A stretch of DNA of 64,000 bases from Sphingomonas sp. OK281 (GTDB taxonomy: Bacteria > Pseudomonadota > Alphaproteobacteria > Sphingomonadales > Sphingomonadaceae), in assembly GCF_900115295.1 (NCBI RefSeq), contig NZ_FOVZ01000003.1:517826-581825 (forward strand), in the 5' to 3' direction. The position numbers and the translations under genes are program-made. Below, piece by piece: positions 27,301-36,113 of the stretch (positions are counted from its first letter, which is position 1; every line of letters starts with the position of its first letter). The notes beneath the pieces were generated by a model. It worked only from the letters and a program-made list of their open reading frames with translations, was not told where the DNA came from and searched no databases.

Positions 27301-27756
27301 TCAGCTGAGCCGGTCTATCGCCTCCCTGGTCAACGAACCGGGGATGATCATCACCGGCACCGGCAAAGCCCCGGCATCCGTCCCGGCGAAATGCGCGATG
27401 AGTTCGCCCGGCGCCCCCGTCGCCGCGGCCCCCAGCACAAGTGCCGCGATATTGGGGTTTGCCGCGATCATTTCCCGGATGATCTTCGGGCTTTCCCCTT
27501 CGCGTACCGTGATCGACGGACGCAGGCCGGACTCTTCCAGTAACGTGCCGGCAGCCCCGGCGACCAGCCCCTCGGCATGCAACCGCGCTTCTTCCTCGAT
27601 CGTCGCTTGGACGCCGCCGAACGCGATGAACTCCTGCGGCGGGATCACGGTCAGGATCTCGACGCCGCCGCCGGTCTTTACCGCACGTCGCGCGGCGAAG
27701 CGCAAAGCGATGCCGGCTTCCGGACTATCGTCGATAACCACCAGATAAATGCGCAT
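27301..27756 (-). CDS. Universal stress protein (UspA family)
   Basis: 151 residues from ATG 27756. It starts MRIYLVVIDDSPEAGIALRFAARRA and carries EILTVIPP, a helical middle, the SITVREGESPKIIREMI strand-helix, and an ALVLGAAATGAPG stretch near the end. These match the alpha/beta Usp fold; the G-2X-G-9X-G ATP motif is only approximately conserved (LGAAATGAPGELIAHFAG). It is convergent with the PAS gene with five bases between stops. Confidence 0.85.
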   Translation of the reverse strand: MRIYLVVIDDSPEAGIALRFAARRAVKTGGGVEILTVIPPQEFIAFGGVQATIEEEARLHAEGLVAGAAGTLLEESGLRPSITVREGESPKIIREMIAANPNIAALVLGAAATGAPGELIAHFAGTDAGALPVPVMIIPGSLTREAIDRLS

Positions 27757-27891
27757 TTTCGCCCCCGTTATACGCCGTAGGTGGCCCGAAGCCGCGCACG
27801 ACGCAAGACCGGCCACTTGCGCCGACGGGGTTGACCCGAGCGGACGAGGGCGCGAGTAGGCATGCCGTTACGTCACGCCCTGGGGAAATCC

Positions 27892-29244
27892 ATGTCGATC
27901 GAGATCAAGATGCCTGCGCTGTCCCCGACCATGGAGGAGGGTACCCTCGCCAAATGGTTGATCAAGGAGGGCGACGTCGTGAAATCCGGCGACCTGATGG
28001 CCGAGATCGAGACCGACAAGGCGACGATGGAATTCGAAGCCGTCGACGAAGGCACCGTGGTGAAGATCCTCGTCGCCGAGGGTACCGACAACGTGAAGGT
28101 CGGCACGGTCATCGCGATCATCGCCGAAGAGGGCGAGGACGCGTCGTCGGTATCGTCGACGCCGACCAAGAGCGAGACTCCTGAGCCGGCCGCGAAGGAA
28201 TCGGAAGCGCAGCCCAACCCGGAAGATCCGAACAAGACCGGGACCGAGGCCAAGCCGGTCGAGCGGACCGAAGCGTCGGCCGAGGATCACGGCCGTCCCG
28301 ACGACGCCGGTGCGGCCAAGCCCGCCGCCAGCGGTGACCGCGTGAAGGCGAGCCCGCTCGCGCGCCGTCTTGCTGCCGACAAGGGCATCGAGCTCGGCGC
28401 CGTGTCGGGTTCGGGGCCGAAGGGTCGCATCGTCAAGGCGGACGTGGACAGCGCGAAGCCGGGTGCGGCTCCCGCTGCTGCGAAGACCGAAGCTGCTGCG
28501 CCGACCGCTGCTGCGGCCCCTGCGCCCGCCGCGAAGCCTGCCACCGTGCCGGACATCCCGCACGAGGCGACCAAGCTCAGCAACGTGCGCAAGACGATCG
28601 CACGCCGCCTCACTGAGTCGAAGCAGACCGTTCCGCACATCTACCTGACCGTGAACATCCGCCTCGACGCGCTGCTCAAGCTGCGCGGCGATCTGAACAA
28701 GAGCCTCGAATCGCGCGGCGTGAAGCTGTCGGTCAACGACCTGCTGATCAAGGCGCAGGCCGTCGCGCTCATGCAGGTCCCGACCTGCAACGTGATGTTC
28801 ACGCCGGACCAGCTCATCACTTTCCAGCGTGCCGACATCTCGGTCGCGGTGAGCACGCCGTCGGGCCTGATCACGCCGATCATCGTCGGCGCCGACACTG
28901 CCTCGCTGTCGTCGATCTCGACGCAGATGAAGGATCTTGCGGCACGGGCTCGCGACGGCAAGCTGAAGCCCGAGGAATATCAGGGCGGCACTGCCTCGAT
29001 CAGCAACATGGGCATGTTCGGCATCACGCAGTTCGATGCGGTCATCAATCCACCGCAGGCGATGATCCTCGCGGTCGGCGCGGGCGAGAAGCGTCCGTAC
29101 GTCGTCGGCGACGAGCTGACCGTAGCGACCGTGATGTCGGCGACCGGCAGCTTCGATCACCGCGCGATCGACGGCGCGGACGGCGCGCAGTTCATGAAGG
29201 CGTTCAAGCATCTCGTCGAGAACCCACTGGGCATGCTCGCCTGA
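27892..29244 (+). CDS. pdhC: Pyruvate dehydrogenase complex E2, dihydrolipoamide acetyltransferase
   Basis: 450 residues. A lipoyl domain at 1-80 carries the lipoylation site [10 protein letters not shown] (Lys43). It is followed by an acidic/Pro linker, a peripheral-subunit-binding domain (about 150-186, [16 protein letters not shown] and [11 protein letters not shown]), a second Ala/Pro linker, and the catalytic domain from about 225 ending in [15 protein letters not shown] (active-site His and Asp). This is the sphingomonad form with one lipoyl domain. The E1 genes are not adjacent. It is followed within two bases by a small membrane protein, then a thioesterase and lpd. Confidence 0.95.
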   Translation: MSIEIKMPALSPTMEEGTLAKWLIKEGDVVKSGDLMAEIETDKATMEFEAVDEGTVVKILVAEGTDNVKVGTVIAIIAEEGEDASSVSSTPTKSETPEPAAKESEAQPNPEDPNKTGTEAKPVERTEASAEDHGRPDDAGAAKPAASGDRVKASPLARRLAADKGIELGAVSGSGPKGRIVKADVDSAKPGAAPAAAKTEAAAPTAAAAPAPAAKPATVPDIPHEATKLSNVRKTIARRLTESKQTVPHIYLTVNIRLDALLKLRGDLNKSLESRGVKLSVNDLLIKAQAVALMQVPTCNVMFTPDQLITFQRADISVAVSTPSGLITPIIVGADTASLSSISTQMKDLAARARDGKLKPEEYQGGTASISNMGMFGITQFDAVINPPQAMILAVGAGEKRPYVVGDELTVATVMSATGSFDHRAIDGADGAQFMKAFKHLVENPLGMLA

Positions 29245-29245
29245 G

Positions 29246-29485
29246 ATGGGCCTGGTGTCGTCGTTCCGGTCGCTTTCGGGCACCACCATCGAGGTCCTTC
29301 ACATCTTTGGAGGTCTCGTTGCGGCGGTGGCGATGACCTGGGCGGCGGCATGGTCCTACCCGCTTGGGCAGGACGTGATCTGGTCGTGCGGGGCAGCGGC
29401 GATGGTCGCGACCGTGCTGATGGGCGTGGGGCCGTTGCGCCGCGCCCGGCGTCTCGACCGAACGACCCGCAGGAGTGAAGCGTGA
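29246..29485 (+). CDS. Small membrane protein of unknown function
   Basis: 79 residues with two hydrophobic segments (about 16-38 and 45-62) and a basic C-terminus (LRRARRLDRTTRRSEA). It starts one base after the E2 stop, and its stop overlaps the thioesterase GTG by four bases, so it is tightly held in the E2-E3 operon. I do not recognise a family. Confidence 0.65.
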   Translation: MGLVSSFRSLSGTTIEVLHIFGGLVAAVAMTWAAAWSYPLGQDVIWSCGAAAMVATVLMGVGPLRRARRLDRTTRRSEA

Positions 29486-29871
29486 CCGACCTGCCCCCCA
29501 ACAAGGCTCCGACGATCCGCGTCACCGCAATGCCCGCCGACGCCAATCCGTATGGCGACATCTTCGGCGGCTGGCTGATGGGCCAGATGGATTTGGCCGC
29601 AGGCTCTGTCGCCTCGCGGCGTAGCGGCGGCCGTGCGGTCACGATCGCGGCGGACGCGATGAAGTTCCACATGCCCGTCGTCGTCGGCGACGAGGTCTCG
29701 GTGTACGCCGACCTGATCGCGGTCGGCCGCACCTCGATGACGATCGAAGTCGAGGCATGGCGCCGCGCGCGGCACAGCAACGATAGCTGCAAGGTGACCC
29801 AGGCGCGCTTCATCTTCGTCGCGGTCGGCGACGATCGCAAACCGCGGCCCGTGCCGCCTGAAACCAACTGA
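29482..29871 (+). CDS. Acyl-CoA thioesterase, hotdog fold (YciA-like)
   Basis: 129 residues from GTG 29482. It has the hotdog-thioesterase pattern: MPADANPYGDIFGGWLMGQMD, ARRSGGRAVTIAADAMKFHMPVVVGDEVS (read as its central helix and strand), then VEAWRR and a strand with FIFVAVGDD. The GDIFGGW motif is typical of YciA-type acyl-CoA hydrolases. Its place between E2 and E3 suggests a link to acyl-CoA balance, but the substrate is not shown. Confidence 0.88.
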   Translation: MTDLPPNKAPTIRVTAMPADANPYGDIFGGWLMGQMDLAAGSVASRRSGGRAVTIAADAMKFHMPVVVGDEVSVYADLIAVGRTSMTIEVEAWRRARHSNDSCKVTQARFIFVAVGDDRKPRPVPPETN

Positions 29872-29891
29872 TCTTTCTGAAGGACTTCCAC

Positions 29892-31286
29892 GTGGCTGAT
29901 AATTTCGACCTCGTCATCCTCGGCTCGGGCCCCGGCGGTTACGTCGCCGCGATCCGCGCGTCGCAACTCGGCCTGAAGGTCGCGATCGTCGAGCGCGAGC
30001 GGCTGGGCGGCATCTGCCTCAACTGGGGCTGCATCCCGACCAAGGCGCTGCTCCGCACGTCGGAAATCTATCACTACATGCAGAACGCCGAGAGCTATGG
30101 CCTCAAGGCGGACAATGTCGGGTTCGACCTCGCCAAGATCGTCGACCGCTCGCGCAAGGTCGCGGGCCAGCTGAACGCGGGCGTCAAGGGCCTGATGAAG
30201 AAGAACAAGGTGACCGTCGTCGAAGGCGTCGGCACCGTCACGGCCAAGGGCAAGCTGTCGGTCAAGCAGGGCGACAAGACCGTCGACCTCGAAGCCAAGA
30301 ACATCATCGTCGCGACCGGCGCGCGCGCGCGCGACCTGCCGTTCGCCAAGGCCGATGGCGAGCGAATCTGGACCTATCGCCACGCGATGGTGCCGACCGA
30401 GATGCCGACGAAGCTGCTGGTCATCGGCTCAGGCGCGATCGGCGTCGAGTTCGCCAGCTTCTACAACGACATGGGCGCCGACGTGACGATCGTCGAGATG
30501 CTCCCGCGCATCCTCCCCGTCGAGGACGAGGAAGTCTCCGCGTTCATGGACAAGGCGCTGACCAAGCAGGGCATCAAGCTGCTGACCCAGACCGGTCTGG
30601 AGGGTCTCGTTCCCTCGGCGAATGGCGTCACGGCCAAGATCAAGGCGAAGGACGGCAAGGTTTCGGAAGAGACCTTCAGCCACGCGATCATCGCGATCGG
30701 CATCGTCCCCAACACCGAGAATATCGGGCTTGAGGCATTAGGCGTCGAAACCGACCGCGGGCACATCAAGACCGACGGATACGGCCGCACCAATGTCGAC
30801 GGCATCTGGGCGATCGGCGACGTCACCGGCGCGCCGTGGCTCGCGCACAAGGCCAGCCATGAGGGCATCATCGCGGTCGAGAAGATCGCCGGCGGTTCGC
30901 CGCACCAGATGGACAAGGCCAACATCCCCGGCTGCACCTATTCGCGCCCGCAGGTGGCGAGCGTCGGCATGACCGAGGCGAAGGCGAAGGAAGCCGGCTA
31001 CGAGCTGAAGGTCGGCAAGTTCCCCTTCATCGGCAACGGCAAGGCGATCGCGCTGGGCGAGGCCGAGGGCTTCGTGAAGACGGTGTTCGACGCGAAGACC
31101 GGCGAGCTGCTCGGCGCGCACATGGTCGGCGCGGAAGTGACCGAGCTGATCCAGGGCTATGTCGTCGCGCGCCAGCTCGAGACGACCGAAGCCGAGCTGA
31201 TGGAAACGGTGTTCGCGCACCCGACGCTGTCCGAGATGATGCACGAGAGCGTCCTCGCCGCCTATGGCCGCGCAATCCACTACTGA
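29892..31286 (+). CDS. lpd: Dihydrolipoyl dehydrogenase (E3)
   Basis: 464-residue flavoprotein that reoxidises dihydrolipoyl groups of 2-oxoacid dehydrogenases. It has an FAD motif GSGPGGYVAA (11-20), redox-active disulfide GGICLNWGCIPTK (Cys42 and Cys47), an NAD-binding GSGAIGVEFASFY, a second FAD contact (GIWAIGDVTGAPWLAHKA) and a C-terminal HPTLSEMMHESV with the catalytic His-Glu pair. GTG 29892 is preceded by AAGGACT. It is the last gene of the E2 operon and is followed by a palindromic repeat. Confidence 0.97.
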   Translation: MADNFDLVILGSGPGGYVAAIRASQLGLKVAIVERERLGGICLNWGCIPTKALLRTSEIYHYMQNAESYGLKADNVGFDLAKIVDRSRKVAGQLNAGVKGLMKKNKVTVVEGVGTVTAKGKLSVKQGDKTVDLEAKNIIVATGARARDLPFAKADGERIWTYRHAMVPTEMPTKLLVIGSGAIGVEFASFYNDMGADVTIVEMLPRILPVEDEEVSAFMDKALTKQGIKLLTQTGLEGLVPSANGVTAKIKAKDGKVSEETFSHAIIAIGIVPNTENIGLEALGVETDRGHIKTDGYGRTNVDGIWAIGDVTGAPWLAHKASHEGIIAVEKIAGGSPHQMDKANIPGCTYSRPQVASVGMTEAKAKEAGYELKVGKFPFIGNGKAIALGEAEGFVKTVFDAKTGELLGAHMVGAEVTELIQGYVVARQLETTEAELMETVFAHPTLSEMMHESVLAAYGRAIHY

Positions 31287-31609
31287 GGACGATCAATCCT
31301 CCCCTGCGAGGGGGAGGTCGCACCGCACGTGACGGAGGGGGAGATCACGGAACGAACGTGGTCGCCCCCCCTCCGTCGGGCAGACGCCAGCCCCCTCCCC
31401 CTGACGGGGCGGATTTAAGTTTGGTACTCTTTCCCGTTACCCCGACGAAAGTCAGGACCCGACCGACCGACCGACCGATCCAGGCAAACTATCCCGTTTC
31501 GGCCCTATCTCTCTTGACCCTTGCGCATACTGCATTGAAGGTCGTGCCAGTTGCGAAGCCCGCCCGCAGGATCTCGCGGCCTTAAAAGCCAATGGTGCAG
31601 GACCCGAGA
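31287..31609. other. Gap between lpd and the following membrane protein
   Basis: About 320 bp without a supported gene. It holds the family B repeat (31295-31415) and a CCGACCGACCGACCGA run near 31460. I see no clear terminator apart from the repeat's hairpins. Confidence 0.6.
31295..31415. repeat. Palindromic repeat, family B, copy 2 (after lpd)
   Basis: About 121 bp from AATCCTCCCC to GGGGCGGATT. The arms are CCTCCCCTGCGAGGGGGAGG and CCCCCTCCCCCTGACGGGG, with inner GACGGAGGGGGAGA matched by CCCCCCCTCCGTCGG. It can form a long hairpin at the end of the pdhC-lpd transcript. Confidence 0.85.
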
Positions 31610-33034
31610 ATGTCGATCGAACCTGCCGCCCGCCTCACGCAGCGCCACATCGCCATCTCGGCGACGGCGCTGTGCATCGCCTCGCTCGCGCTGTTTTGGC
31701 CGGGCACCGCGATGTACGACACCGTCGCGCAATATCGCCAGGTCCTGTCGGGCGTGTACGACGACTGGCACCCGCCCGCGATGGCGCGCGTCTGGGCGTT
31801 GCTTGCACCGCTCGGGCCGGGTGCGAAGCCCATGCTGGTCCTCCAGCTCGGCACCTATTGGCTCGGCCTCGGGCTGATCGCCGCGGCGCTGGCCCGCGCT
31901 GGCCGTTCCCGCGGCGCCGCCGCGATCCTCGCGATCGGCTTGCTCCCGCCGTTCCTCGGCTGGCAGGGCGTCGTCCTCAAGGATGCGCAACTCGCGGGTG
32001 CACTACTGGCGGCAGTCGGGATCATCGGCTCGTGGCGTCTCGCGCGTCGCCCGCTGCCTGCCGCGATGTGGGTGCCGGTCGCGCTGCTGCTCACCTACGC
32101 CGTGCTGGTCCGCGCCAACGCCGTCTTCATCGTGGTCCCCATGGTCGTGACACTCGCCCCGCGCCCCACGCATCCGTTCGCAAAACTGGGCACCGGCCTC
32201 ATCGCAGTGATCGTCGTTCTCGGGATCGCGCCTATCGTGAATCACACGTTGCTCCACGCGCAACCGAGCGGGGTCGAGGCGACGCAAGCGCTCTACGACA
32301 TCGCCGGCATCGCCACCCGCGCCCCGATCGGCGACACCACCGGCCTTACCCGATCGGAGGTGGCGACCGTGACCGAGCGGGGTTGCGCGAAGCCGTTCTT
32401 CTGGGATCCGCTCGGCGACGACGCGCATTGCGGGACGACAATGGCGCGGCTGCGCGCGCTGCCGACCGCGACGCTCTACGTTACGCTGGCGTCCGCGGCG
32501 CTGCATCACCCGATCGCCTATGCGGAGCACCGCATCGCGCATCTGAACTCGACCGATCGCTGGCTGGTCCCGTATGACTGGCCGAGCGCAGCGCCACCGG
32601 CCGCGTCCGAGCCGAACGCGATCGGCCTCGCCAACCCAGGTACGGGAGCGCGTACATGGGAGGCGTTGGCCGCCGTCGTCGTCGAGACGCCGCTCGGCTG
32701 GCCGATCGCCTGGATCGTCGTCGCGGTCACCGCGCTTGCCGCGAGCCTGGCACGCCCGCGCAATCCGACCTGCGAACTCGCCACCGCGTTGCTGGTATCA
32801 GCCCTCGCGCTCGAGGTCAGCTTCGCTGTGTTGAGCATCGCGTCCGACCTGCGCTACCACCTATGGCCGATGATCGCGACCGCTTTGGCGAGCGTGCTGC
32901 TTGCCGATCGTCCACTACCCAGAAAGCTGTTCCTGGTCGGCGCAGGCGCGCTGATCCTAGTCGTCGGCAGCGGCATTGCAGCACGCGTCATGCTGCCCCG
33001 GCCGCCGCAGACTTACGCCGGCATGCTCGGCTGA
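31610..33034 (+). CDS. Polytopic membrane protein, possibly a GT-C type glycosyltransferase
   Basis: About 474 residues with roughly ten hydrophobic segments. The first extracytoplasmic loop contains FWPGTAMYDTVAQYRQVLSG and YDDWHPPAM. An acidic residue in this loop and a DDWHP-like motif are seen in GT-C enzymes that use polyprenyl-linked sugars, but I cannot assign a family firmly. I choose ATG 31610 (MSIEPAARL) because AGGA lies about eight bases upstream; ATG 31592 is the alternative. It is convergent with the next gene, with stops two bases apart. Confidence 0.6.
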   Translation: MSIEPAARLTQRHIAISATALCIASLALFWPGTAMYDTVAQYRQVLSGVYDDWHPPAMARVWALLAPLGPGAKPMLVLQLGTYWLGLGLIAAALARAGRSRGAAAILAIGLLPPFLGWQGVVLKDAQLAGALLAAVGIIGSWRLARRPLPAAMWVPVALLLTYAVLVRANAVFIVVPMVVTLAPRPTHPFAKLGTGLIAVIVVLGIAPIVNHTLLHAQPSGVEATQALYDIAGIATRAPIGDTTGLTRSEVATVTERGCAKPFFWDPLGDDAHCGTTMARLRALPTATLYVTLASAALHHPIAYAEHRIAHLNSTDRWLVPYDWPSAAPPAASEPNAIGLANPGTGARTWEALAAVVVETPLGWPIAWIVVAVTALAASLARPRNPTCELATALLVSALALEVSFAVLSIASDLRYHLWPMIATALASVLLADRPLPRKLFLVGAGALILVVGSGIAARVMLPRPPQTYAGMLG

Positions 33035-33035
33035 A

Positions 33036-34127
33036 TCACCGGCGCCGTCGCACGTTCCTCCGCGGATAGGACACCGTGTCGTAATATTCGGTCGTAGTGG
33101 TGGTGGTGGTCGTCACCGGCACTGACTGCACGACCACCGTCGTCGATCCGGCCGGATACGCGCTGCCGCTGGTCGTCGTCACGGTAGTGCCGCCGTCCGA
33201 CGACCTCCAGGTTCCGCCCGGCGCAACGGTATACGCGCCCGGCTGTTGATACCCGGCGCCGTAGGATGGCGCTGACGACGAATAGTCTCCGGCGTAGGCG
33301 GGGGGCGCATCGTCGGCTGCGTAGACGGGCGGCGGAGCATAGCCCGCGCCATATCCCGAAGCCGTAGGCGGCGCGCGGCGGCCGCGGTCTTCGCTCTTGT
33401 CGATCGCATAGCCGGCTGCGGCGCCGACACCGGCACCGATCAGCGTTCCGCCGAGGCGATTGCCACGACCGCCGATGACGTTGCCCGCGACGCCGCCGGC
33501 CACTGCGCCGATCGCGGCACCGCCCAGACCGTTCTCACGACGCGGCGCAGGGCGATCCTCATAAGGCGGGATGTACCCGCGCTCGCCTGGACCCGCATAG
33601 ACCGACTCGTCGGCCGCATAATCACGCGACCTGATCGCCGCGTAGCCGTCACTATCGGCGCGATCCCAATCAATATCGCTGGCGGTATCGTACACCGAAC
33701 CGCGCGGGTCGATCAGTACCGCGTCGTCGTAATAGCGCGCCCAATTATACCCTTGGGGTGGCTGCGCGAGGCCATAGTTCGACCAGTCGCCGACGTAGAA
33801 ACGCGGCGCGTTCCAATAGCTTGGCACGGCCCAGCCACGGTGCGGGCGGCGATACCCGGCCCAGCCGCCCGGGGCGTTCGCGCCGCCCCACCAGCGGCCG
33901 CCGATCTTGCTGCCCCACCGCGATGTACGCCGGGCGGGAACCGGTCGCGTCGGCGCCTGTACGACGGGCATCTGCGCAGCGATCGGACCAGGGCGGTCAG
34001 CGCGTGCCATCGGCGCCTGCATCGCGGTGCCGGGAGCAGGATAGCTCGCACCGGGAGCGGGACGTTGCGCGTCCGCCGCGCTGCCCGCCAACGCCAGCCC
34101 CGCACTCGCGATCAAAAGCCTCCGCAT
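33036..34127 (-). CDS. RcnB-like protein with glycine-zipper domain
   Basis: 363 residues with a signal peptide (MRRLLIASAGLALAGSAADAQ). The middle has an RcnB-type segment (YVGDWSNYGLAQPPQGYNWA, DDAVLIDPRGSVYDT), followed by a glycine-zipper stretch (GGAAIGAVAGGVAGNVIGG, then GGTLIGAGVGAAAGYAID). The tail is Tyr/Ala/Pro-rich and contains a run of eight threonines before EYYDTVSYP. It is a probable periplasmic or outer-membrane-associated protein; RcnB in E. coli affects nickel and cobalt homeostasis, but this is not evidence of that role here. The upstream in-frame ATG at 34163 is less likely. Confidence 0.82.
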   Translation of the reverse strand: MRRLLIASAGLALAGSAADAQRPAPGASYPAPGTAMQAPMARADRPGPIAAQMPVVQAPTRPVPARRTSRWGSKIGGRWWGGANAPGGWAGYRRPHRGWAVPSYWNAPRFYVGDWSNYGLAQPPQGYNWARYYDDAVLIDPRGSVYDTASDIDWDRADSDGYAAIRSRDYAADESVYAGPGERGYIPPYEDRPAPRRENGLGGAAIGAVAGGVAGNVIGGRGNRLGGTLIGAGVGAAAGYAIDKSEDRGRRAPPTASGYGAGYAPPPVYAADDAPPAYAGDYSSSAPSYGAGYQQPGAYTVAPGGTWRSSDGGTTVTTTSGSAYPAGSTTVVVQSVPVTTTTTTTTEYYDTVSYPRRNVRRRR

Positions 34128-34253
34128 GTCCGTCTCCCTGGTTTGCCACCCGAACCAACGCAAACGCTGGATCTATTAAGGCGTTGCTTACCAAGTGCGG
34201 GGCGGAGCCGCCATAAGACGCACTGTCCCGAAACGGGGCGCGTCGGACTGGAG

Positions 34254-34736
34254 CTAAGCTATTCGCTGGGCGAGCAATGCCGCCAGTGCCTCGCACCCGG
34301 CCGCGTCCTCAGCATCGAACCGCGCGGGCTCGGGGCTGTCGAGATCGAGCACTGCGATCAGCGTGCCGTCCCTGGTCACCGGTACTACCAGTTCGGACCG
34401 GCTTGCCGCATCGCAGGCGATGTGCCCCGGGAACGCGTGCACGTCCTCGACGAGTTGCGTCGTCAGCGTTGCCGCCGCCGCGCCGCAGACACCTTTGCCG
34501 ACCGGGATGCGGATGCACGCGACCTTGCCCTGGAACGGGCCGAGTACGAGTTCGCCTTGTACCAAACGGTAGAACCCCGCCCAGTTCAGGTCCGGCAGAT
34601 ATTCCCACACGAGCGCCGCCGCGTTCGCCATGTTGGCGATCGGATCGGTTTCGTCCGCCGTCAGCGCATCGAGCGCGGCAAGCAGGTCGCGGTAGAGATC
34701 GGCCTTGGTGCCGGCGGAGATATCGAACTGGTACAT
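34254..34736 (-). CDS. Free methionine-(R)-sulfoxide reductase (GAF domain)
   Basis: 160 residues from ATG 34736. A single GAF domain with three cysteines: Cys74 (ACIRIPVG), Cys84 (KGVCGAAA) and Cys108 (HIACDAASRSELVVPV). Their spacing matches the catalytic and resolving cysteines of E. coli fRMsr (84, 94, 118). It would reduce free Met-R-sulfoxide in the cytoplasm using thioredoxin. It is bounded downstream by the RcnB-like gene and upstream by a palindromic repeat. Confidence 0.9.
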   Translation of the reverse strand: MYQFDISAGTKADLYRDLLAALDALTADETDPIANMANAAALVWEYLPDLNWAGFYRLVQGELVLGPFQGKVACIRIPVGKGVCGAAAATLTTQLVEDVHAFPGHIACDAASRSELVVPVTRDGTLIAVLDLDSPEPARFDAEDAAGCEALAALLAQRIA

Positions 34737-34784
34737 GACTTCATCCTTGGTCGGCGTCTTGATGGAACGAGCACGCTCCAAAAT

Positions 34785-34870
34785 CCGTCATCCCAGCGAA
34801 AGCTGGGATATCCATGTTGGCGCCGGCGGCCCGTTCCTCAAGGATACCCCAGCTTTCGCTAAGGTGACGG
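34785..34870. repeat. Palindromic repeat, family D (single copy here)
   Basis: 86 bp. Arms CCGTCATCCCAGCGAAAGCT and AGCTTTCGCTAAGGTGACGG, with CTGGGATATCC matched by GGATACCCC. The layout is like the other families but the sequence is different. It lies between the fRMsr gene and arfB. Confidence 0.8.
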
Positions 34871-34901
34871 GGCGGAGGGATGGCACCTGACCATGCAACG
34901 C

Positions 34902-35327
34902 TCAGTCGTCGCGGACCTTGCCCCGCCCCGCCTTGACCCCGCTGCGCACCTTCTTCGTATCGACCCGCCGTGCCTTGGCGGCCTTGGACGGCTTGGTCGC
35001 GCGGCGTGCCTTGGGGACGATCGTCGCCTCCTTGATCAGCGCGACGAGGCGCTCGCGAACCTCCTGGCGGTTGAGCAGTTGCGAGCGTGAGCCTTCGCTG
35101 CGTAGCACCAACACGCCGTCGCGCGTCAGCCGCGATCCGGCCAGCACGGCGATGCGGTTCTTCACCGCCAGCGGCAGGCCAGGCGAGAGGCCGACGTCGA
35201 AGCGCAGGATCACCGCGCTGTCGGTGGTGTTGACGTGCTGACCGCCGGGACCGCCCGAGCGCGTCGTGCTCTCGATCAGTTCGCTATCGTCGATCGAGAT
35301 CGATCGGGTGATCGGGATCGCGACCAT
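34902..35327 (-). CDS. arfB: Alternative ribosome-rescue factor ArfB (YaeJ-type peptidyl-tRNA hydrolase)
   Basis: 141-residue release-factor-like protein that hydrolyses peptidyl-tRNA on stalled ribosomes. The catalytic GGQ is at 28-30 in TRSGGPGGQHVNTTDS. The C-terminal tail is very basic (KARRATKPSKAAKARRVDTKK), as needed to enter the mRNA channel. Length is typical. It precedes rluA-like gene position only by chance; the two are on the same strand with a 21-base gap downstream of rluA. Confidence 0.94.
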   Translation of the reverse strand: MVAIPITRSISIDDSELIESTTRSGGPGGQHVNTTDSAVILRFDVGLSPGLPLAVKNRIAVLAGSRLTRDGVLVLRSEGSRSQLLNRQEVRERLVALIKEATIVPKARRATKPSKAAKARRVDTKKVRSGVKAGRGKVRDD

Positions 35328-35348
35328 CAGCCCCCACCCTTAGCCCGC

Positions 35349-36065
35349 TCAGTCGTCTGTGGAGTCGGGCGTCGTAACCTCGGCAACCGGTGCGACGTTG
35401 ACAACCGGAGAGGCCTCGTCAGCGAAACCGGCCTTGGCGAACCGCTCGGGCAGCGGTGCTTCGGCGAGCACGTCGGGCTTGCCCGGGCGCGGGACGATCA
35501 GCCGCTGCGCGTGGAGCATCATGCCGAGCCCGTCCGCCTTGCCGTACACGCCATCACCGACCACCGGCGCGCCGAGGCCGCTCGCCGCATGCACGCGGAT
35601 CTGATGCGTGCGGCCCGTCTCGGGCAGGAACTCGACCAGCGAGCGGCCGTCCTTGATCTCCAGCACGCGCCACTTGGTGCGCGACTTCTTGCCCTCCGGA
35701 TCCTCGACCATCCGCCAGCCGGTCTCGGCCGTGCTGACCTTGCCGAGCGCCATCTCGATCAGCCCGGAAGTGCCCTCGACCACGCCGTCGAGCAGCGCGA
35801 CGTAGCGCTTCGACACGAGGCCCTGCTCGAACGCCTGCTGCAACCGGGCGTGCGCCTTGGGGTTGCGCGACAGGAGCAGGCAGCCGCTCGTGTCGCGGTC
35901 GAGCCGGTGCACCGGCTTCGGCCAGCGCTGGAAGCCGAACTTCAGGCTTTCGAGATGATTTTCGAGGCTCAGCGAGCCATCGCGGGGCGGATCGACCGGC
36001 AGCCCTGCGGGCTTGTCGATCACCAGGGCCTCGCCGTCGAGGAAGAGTACGCGTTCACCATGCAT
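35349..36065 (-). CDS. RluA-family pseudouridine synthase
   Basis: 238 residues from ATG 36065. It has DGEALVIDKPAGLPV, the catalytic VHRLDRDTSGCLLLSRN (Asp56), SKRYVALLDG, PETGRTHQIRVHAA and a C-terminal LMLHAQRL-like segment (MMLHAQRLIVP). These define RluA/RluC/RluD-type enzymes; no S4 domain is present, so RluA or TruC type is more likely. The frame stays open far upstream but that is antisense to the carboxypeptidase gene. The C-terminal 35 residues are an acidic extension. Confidence 0.92.
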   Translation of the reverse strand: MHGERVLFLDGEALVIDKPAGLPVDPPRDGSLSLENHLESLKFGFQRWPKPVHRLDRDTSGCLLLSRNPKAHARLQQAFEQGLVSKRYVALLDGVVEGTSGLIEMALGKVSTAETGWRMVEDPEGKKSRTKWRVLEIKDGRSLVEFLPETGRTHQIRVHAASGLGAPVVGDGVYGKADGLGMMLHAQRLIVPRPGKPDVLAEAPLPERFAKAGFADEASPVVNVAPVAEVTTPDSTDD

Positions 36066-36113
36066 GGCGCCGCCCTTGCCATCATTAGCGCCTGCGTGCC
36101 AGAGCCCGCGTCG

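Noticed and set aside
31455..31475. CRISPR-like or tandem array from the CCGACCGACCGA run
   Set aside because: It is a simple tetranucleotide run of a few units, with no spacers and no cas genes.
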